Assembly (NCBI RefSeq): GCF_002313155.2
Contig: NZ_NWFK02000001.1
Span: 1,612,001-1,676,000, forward strand
Length of the DNA: 64,000 nt
Source: Psychrobacter sp. FDAARGOS_221
GTDB taxonomy: Bacteria; Pseudomonadota; Gammaproteobacteria; Pseudomonadales; Moraxellaceae
Direction: 5' to 3'
Positions 61,351 to 64,000 of the stretch are shown in pieces. Both the position numbers and the translations under genes were made by a program. The stretch's first letter is position 1. Each line of letters opens with the position of its first letter. The notes under the pieces are model-generated. The model worked only from the letters and a program-made list of their open reading frames with translations. It made no database searches and was not told the origin of the DNA.

Positions 61351-63066
61351 TTACTCCTGAGGACTGTCGTGACTCAGTAAGTCGGTGTCGCCTGAAGTGT
61401 CTTGAATTTCTTCTTCCACCTTTTGCATCAGCTTAGGATCAGGACGCGTATCTAGAATTTCGTCTGGATCTGCTTTGGCCAAAATCTGCTGAGCACGCTG
61501 TTTGGCACGTGCTTTTTGCAGCTCATCACTTGGCTTAACCACTTTGACAGGTTTACTTGTCTCACTGGCTTGCGTGGTCTCAGTAGATGGGTTGAGATCA
61601 TTATAAATATCATCATTAAATTGCTTAATCGCGTCTTCAACGTCATCTTCAAAGCGTAGTCGATAGATAGGCTCAGGCAAGCTAAAGCCATGATTTTCTA
61701 GCGCATGTTTCACTTCACGTATGCCGATACTGCGTGCTTTGCTAAAGTCAGTCTCGGTTTGATCGACCCAAACTTGAAACTGCAATATGATGTTTGACTC
61801 ACCCACTTCGGTAATAATGGCGCTCGCTTTAGGCGTATCGAGTGCGAAGTCCAGCTCGCATACCGCATCTAACCCCACTTTGATTGCTGCTAGCGGATCG
61901 TCATTGGCATCGATACCCAACTCAAAGGTAAAGCGGCGCTCTGGGTTTTTGCTGTAGTTAACAATGGTCGCTTTAAACACTTCTGAGTTGGGAATACGCA
62001 AGTGGTTACCATCTGACGTCATTAAGATAGTCGCACGACTGGTCAGACGCACCACGACACCCTCTTGGCCATTGATATCGACAAAGTCACGTGCACGGAA
62101 CGGCTGGCGAATACTCAGCATTAACGAGGCTATATAGTTCTCGATACTGTCTTTGACCGCAAAACCAACCGCAATACCGATCACCCCTGCACCGCCAAGT
62201 AGGGTACCAATAATAGCCTCAGCACCAACCAAACTTAACGCCAATATCAAACCAACGATAATGAAAGCAACTTTGACCGTTTGCGACAACAGCTCGGCAA
62301 CAAAAGGATTGGGGCTAATACGCAGCCAAAGCTGTTCACGTCGTCGCAGCCATCCGCCAAACCAAGCAACTGACGCAAACACAATGATGGCCACCAACAA
62401 CAAAGGCAAGGCTTTAATTAAACTAAACGCCTGCTGCTTAAGCGTGGCAATCACTGGGGTGACGTTATCTTGTACATCCAGAGTACGATTAATGCGGTCT
62501 TCCACTGCTACCACATCACTGACTCGGTTAGCAAGACTAATGGCTTGATGCGCCTTTTTCTCATTGGGCACTTCACCGCTAAGACTGACGACCCCTTGGT
62601 TGACGCTGACATTGATGGCTTTTAGACCCTCAATTTCAGAGAAGATACCACTGATACGCTGACGAATATCGCTGTCATTGACGGCGCTAGGCTTGGTTTC
62701 AATGACCGTATCTTTTTCAGTGATGGTGCCAGCTGCAGGTACATTAGCGGCAGGTTCGTCCTCTTCTGCTGCTAAGCCAAGATCGATACCATTATCGCCT
62801 GCACTGCTCTTATCGGCACTGGCCTCTTCAGTATCAGCGGCTGCTTCACTGGTCTCAGCCGCGGCACTTGAATCATCAGCACTCTCTGATGCGACATCTG
62901 CTGCTGCACTCGTTTCTGCAAAAGCGACTTCAGCTTCTTGTGCTGCCGAAGCGCTATAAGTGGGCAGCATGCCACTGCCGCTCACGATCAATGATAACAA
63001 CACACGGCTGATTATTGTTAGTCGCTTTTGCTTGCTTGTTGGTTCGGTTGTTCGATTGTTTGTCAT
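61351..63066 (-). CDS. MscS-family mechanosensitive channel with BON domain
   Basis: Inner-membrane pressure-release channel of 571 aa. A signal-like N-terminal helix (about 20-42) leads to an Ala/Glu/Ser-rich linker (about 43-120), a periplasmic BON domain at about 135-190 (GVVSLSGEVPNEKKAHQAISLA) and three membrane helices at about 210-300. The MscS pore helix reads LLGGAGVIGIAVGFAVKDSIENYIASLML; beyond it, the beta domain starts VDINGQEGVVVRLTSRATILMTSDGN. The C-terminus is hydrophilic. Monocistronic. Osmotic-stress role fits a halotolerant marine bacterium, by inference. Confidence 0.92.
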   Translation of the reverse strand: MTNNRTTEPTSKQKRLTIISRVLLSLIVSGSGMLPTYSASAAQEAEVAFAETSAAADVASESADDSSAAAETSEAAADTEEASADKSSAGDNGIDLGLAAEEDEPAANVPAAGTITEKDTVIETKPSAVNDSDIRQRISGIFSEIEGLKAINVSVNQGVVSLSGEVPNEKKAHQAISLANRVSDVVAVEDRINRTLDVQDNVTPVIATLKQQAFSLIKALPLLLVAIIVFASVAWFGGWLRRREQLWLRISPNPFVAELLSQTVKVAFIIVGLILALSLVGAEAIIGTLLGGAGVIGIAVGFAVKDSIENYIASLMLSIRQPFRARDFVDINGQEGVVVRLTSRATILMTSDGNHLRIPNSEVFKATIVNYSKNPERRFTFELGIDANDDPLAAIKVGLDAVCELDFALDTPKASAIITEVGESNIILQFQVWVDQTETDFSKARSIGIREVKHALENHGFSLPEPIYRLRFEDDVEDAIKQFNDDIYNDLNPSTETTQASETSKPVKVVKPSDELQKARAKQRAQQILAKADPDEILDTRPDPKLMQKVEEEIQDTSGDTDLLSHDSPQE

Positions 63067-63131
63067 CTGACTGCCCTAACTTGACATGAATGGCTTAACT
63101 TTCAGTTGCTGCTTATCCACTCGCGTCTTAT

Positions 63132-63890
63132 TTAGCGGTCTAAATAGGACTGCGCCTCACCCATATCTAAAGTGCCTTCATAAATAGCACGGCCGGTGAT
63201 AATACCCTCTAGATACTCACCGTAAGGTTTTAACAGCTCAATGTCTTTCATGTCGGTCACACCGCCTGAGGCAATTACAGGGATACCGCCTACTTTGGCC
63301 AAGTTGACTGTTTGCTCAACGTTCACCCCTTGCATCATGCCATCACGGGCGATATCGGTATAAACAACTGACGACACACCAGCATCGGCAAAGTGTTTGG
63401 CAAGCTCTGTGGCCTTAACATCAGTCACATTGGCCCAGCCATGGGTCGCAACCATACCGTCTTTGGCATCAATACCAACGATGATATGACCAGCAAACTC
63501 ACGACACGCCTGCTCAACGAACTCAGGCTCTTCAACCGCTTTAGTACCAATAATAATGTAGGTTAAGCCGGCATCTAGATAATGCTCAATGGTCTGTAAA
63601 CTGCGCACACCACCGCCTAATTGTACTGGCAGATTAGGATGGGCTTTGGCAATCTCCATCACCACATTTTTATGAACCGGTACGCCATCAAAGGCACCGT
63701 TTAAATCCACTAAGTGTAAACGGCGCGCCCCTTCATTAACCCAGCGCGTTGCCATAGCTACAGGGTCATCTGAAAACACCGTATCATCCTCCATACGACC
63801 TTGTTTCAGGCGAACACATTTGCCATCTTTTAGATCAATCGCTGGGATAAGTAGCGGCGCTGTGACATTAACATCAGATTGGGTGTGCAT
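63132..63890 (-). CDS. hisA: Phosphoribosylformimino-5-aminoimidazole carboxamide ribotide isomerase
   Basis: TIM-barrel isomerase of the fourth step of histidine synthesis. Seen: [18 protein letters not shown] with the first catalytic Asp, [37 protein letters not shown], the second Asp in [14 protein letters not shown], and [11 protein letters not shown]. 252 aa is normal. No other his genes are on this side within 64 kb, although the cluster may continue past the right edge. Ribosome site AAAGG lies before the ATG. Confidence 0.96.
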   Translation of the reverse strand: MHTQSDVNVTAPLLIPAIDLKDGKCVRLKQGRMEDDTVFSDDPVAMATRWVNEGARRLHLVDLNGAFDGVPVHKNVVMEIAKAHPNLPVQLGGGVRSLQTIEHYLDAGLTYIIIGTKAVEEPEFVEQACREFAGHIIVGIDAKDGMVATHGWANVTDVKATELAKHFADAGVSSVVYTDIARDGMMQGVNVEQTVNLAKVGGIPVIASGGVTDMKDIELLKPYGEYLEGIITGRAIYEGTLDMGEAQSYLDR

Positions 63891-64000
63891 AATAAAAAAC
63901 CTTTATATATAAAAATGTATGGAAAATGTGCTAATTAAAAAGACAACAGACTACATTTATACTATCTAAACCTATAAATTAGTAAACGGACTGGTAATTT

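Noticed and set aside
62678..62959. 93-aa plus-strand ORF rich in Ala/Ser in the mscS region
   Set aside because: It mirrors the low-complexity Ala/Glu/Ser linker of the channel on the other strand.

Overview
The window looks like a chromosomal segment of a gamma-proteobacterium of the family Moraxellaceae, most likely Psychrobacter. Grounds: moderate GC with AT-rich spacers, a dcw cell-wall cluster that starts at rsmH with no mraZ and ends after mraY, GltX and acyl-CoA dehydrogenase proteins of the type I associate with Acinetobacter/Psychrobacter, and meso-DAP type MurE. This is recognition from memory, not a database match.

Layout. 1-6.9 kb: end of recN, then algH(yqgE)-ruvX-membrane protein, a TusA-like sulfur carrier, an aldehyde dehydrogenase and xerD, all on +. 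6.9-19.7 kb, all on -: a PD-(D/E)XK-type nuclease flush against xerD, rlmA, a 723-aa membrane protein of unknown role, and the division/peptidoglycan cluster rsmH-ftsL-ftsI-murE-murF-mraY. 20-25 kb: gltX, a DsrE-like protein, a small membrane protein, a YgjP-like metallopeptidase, an amphi-Trp protein and a pirin. 25.4-25.8 kb: tRNA-Ala(GGC) and tRNA-Glu(TTC). 26-31 kb: a DegP/MucD protease and a cation/proton antiporter with an RCK domain. 30.8-36.9 kb: the usual housekeeping run pabC-mltG-tmk, split between pabC and mltG by an AT-rich restriction-modification island (Dam-like methylase, small PD-(D/E)XK endonuclease, XRE controller, unknown 84-aa protein, DpnA-like methylase). 37-64 kb: a lipoprotein, aroE, an FUSC membrane protein, acyl-CoA dehydrogenase, a TenA-like protein, a methyltransferase, a CHMI-like isomerase, a YbaK-like deacylase, rapA, a 2-hydroxyacid dehydrogenase, a UcpA-like SDR, an EamA-type transporter, an ABC exporter, an alpha/beta hydrolase, a quinone-reductase-like MDR protein, a predicted beta-helix protein, a periplasmic metallo-beta-lactamase-fold protein divergent from a Tat-exported FMN 2-hydroxyacid oxidase, an MscS channel and hisA.

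The most notable region is 32.9-35.9 kb. It combines the two methylases of a DpnII-type system (double- and single-strand adenine methylases) with a short endonuclease that does not look like DpnII, plus an unrecognised 84-aa protein spaced 3 bp from the second methylase. A 16-bp dyad sits in the divergent control region next to the controller gene. The island overlaps the 3' end of pabC and may have replaced its last codons.

Other points: a 107-bp MITE-like inverted-repeat element at 30.8 kb, period-18 and period-21 tandem repeats just upstream of the TenA-like gene and gltX, a five-codon leader overlapping the ABC exporter start, and an orphan terminator near 28.15 kb. No insertion sequence, prophage, CRISPR array or rRNA was seen.
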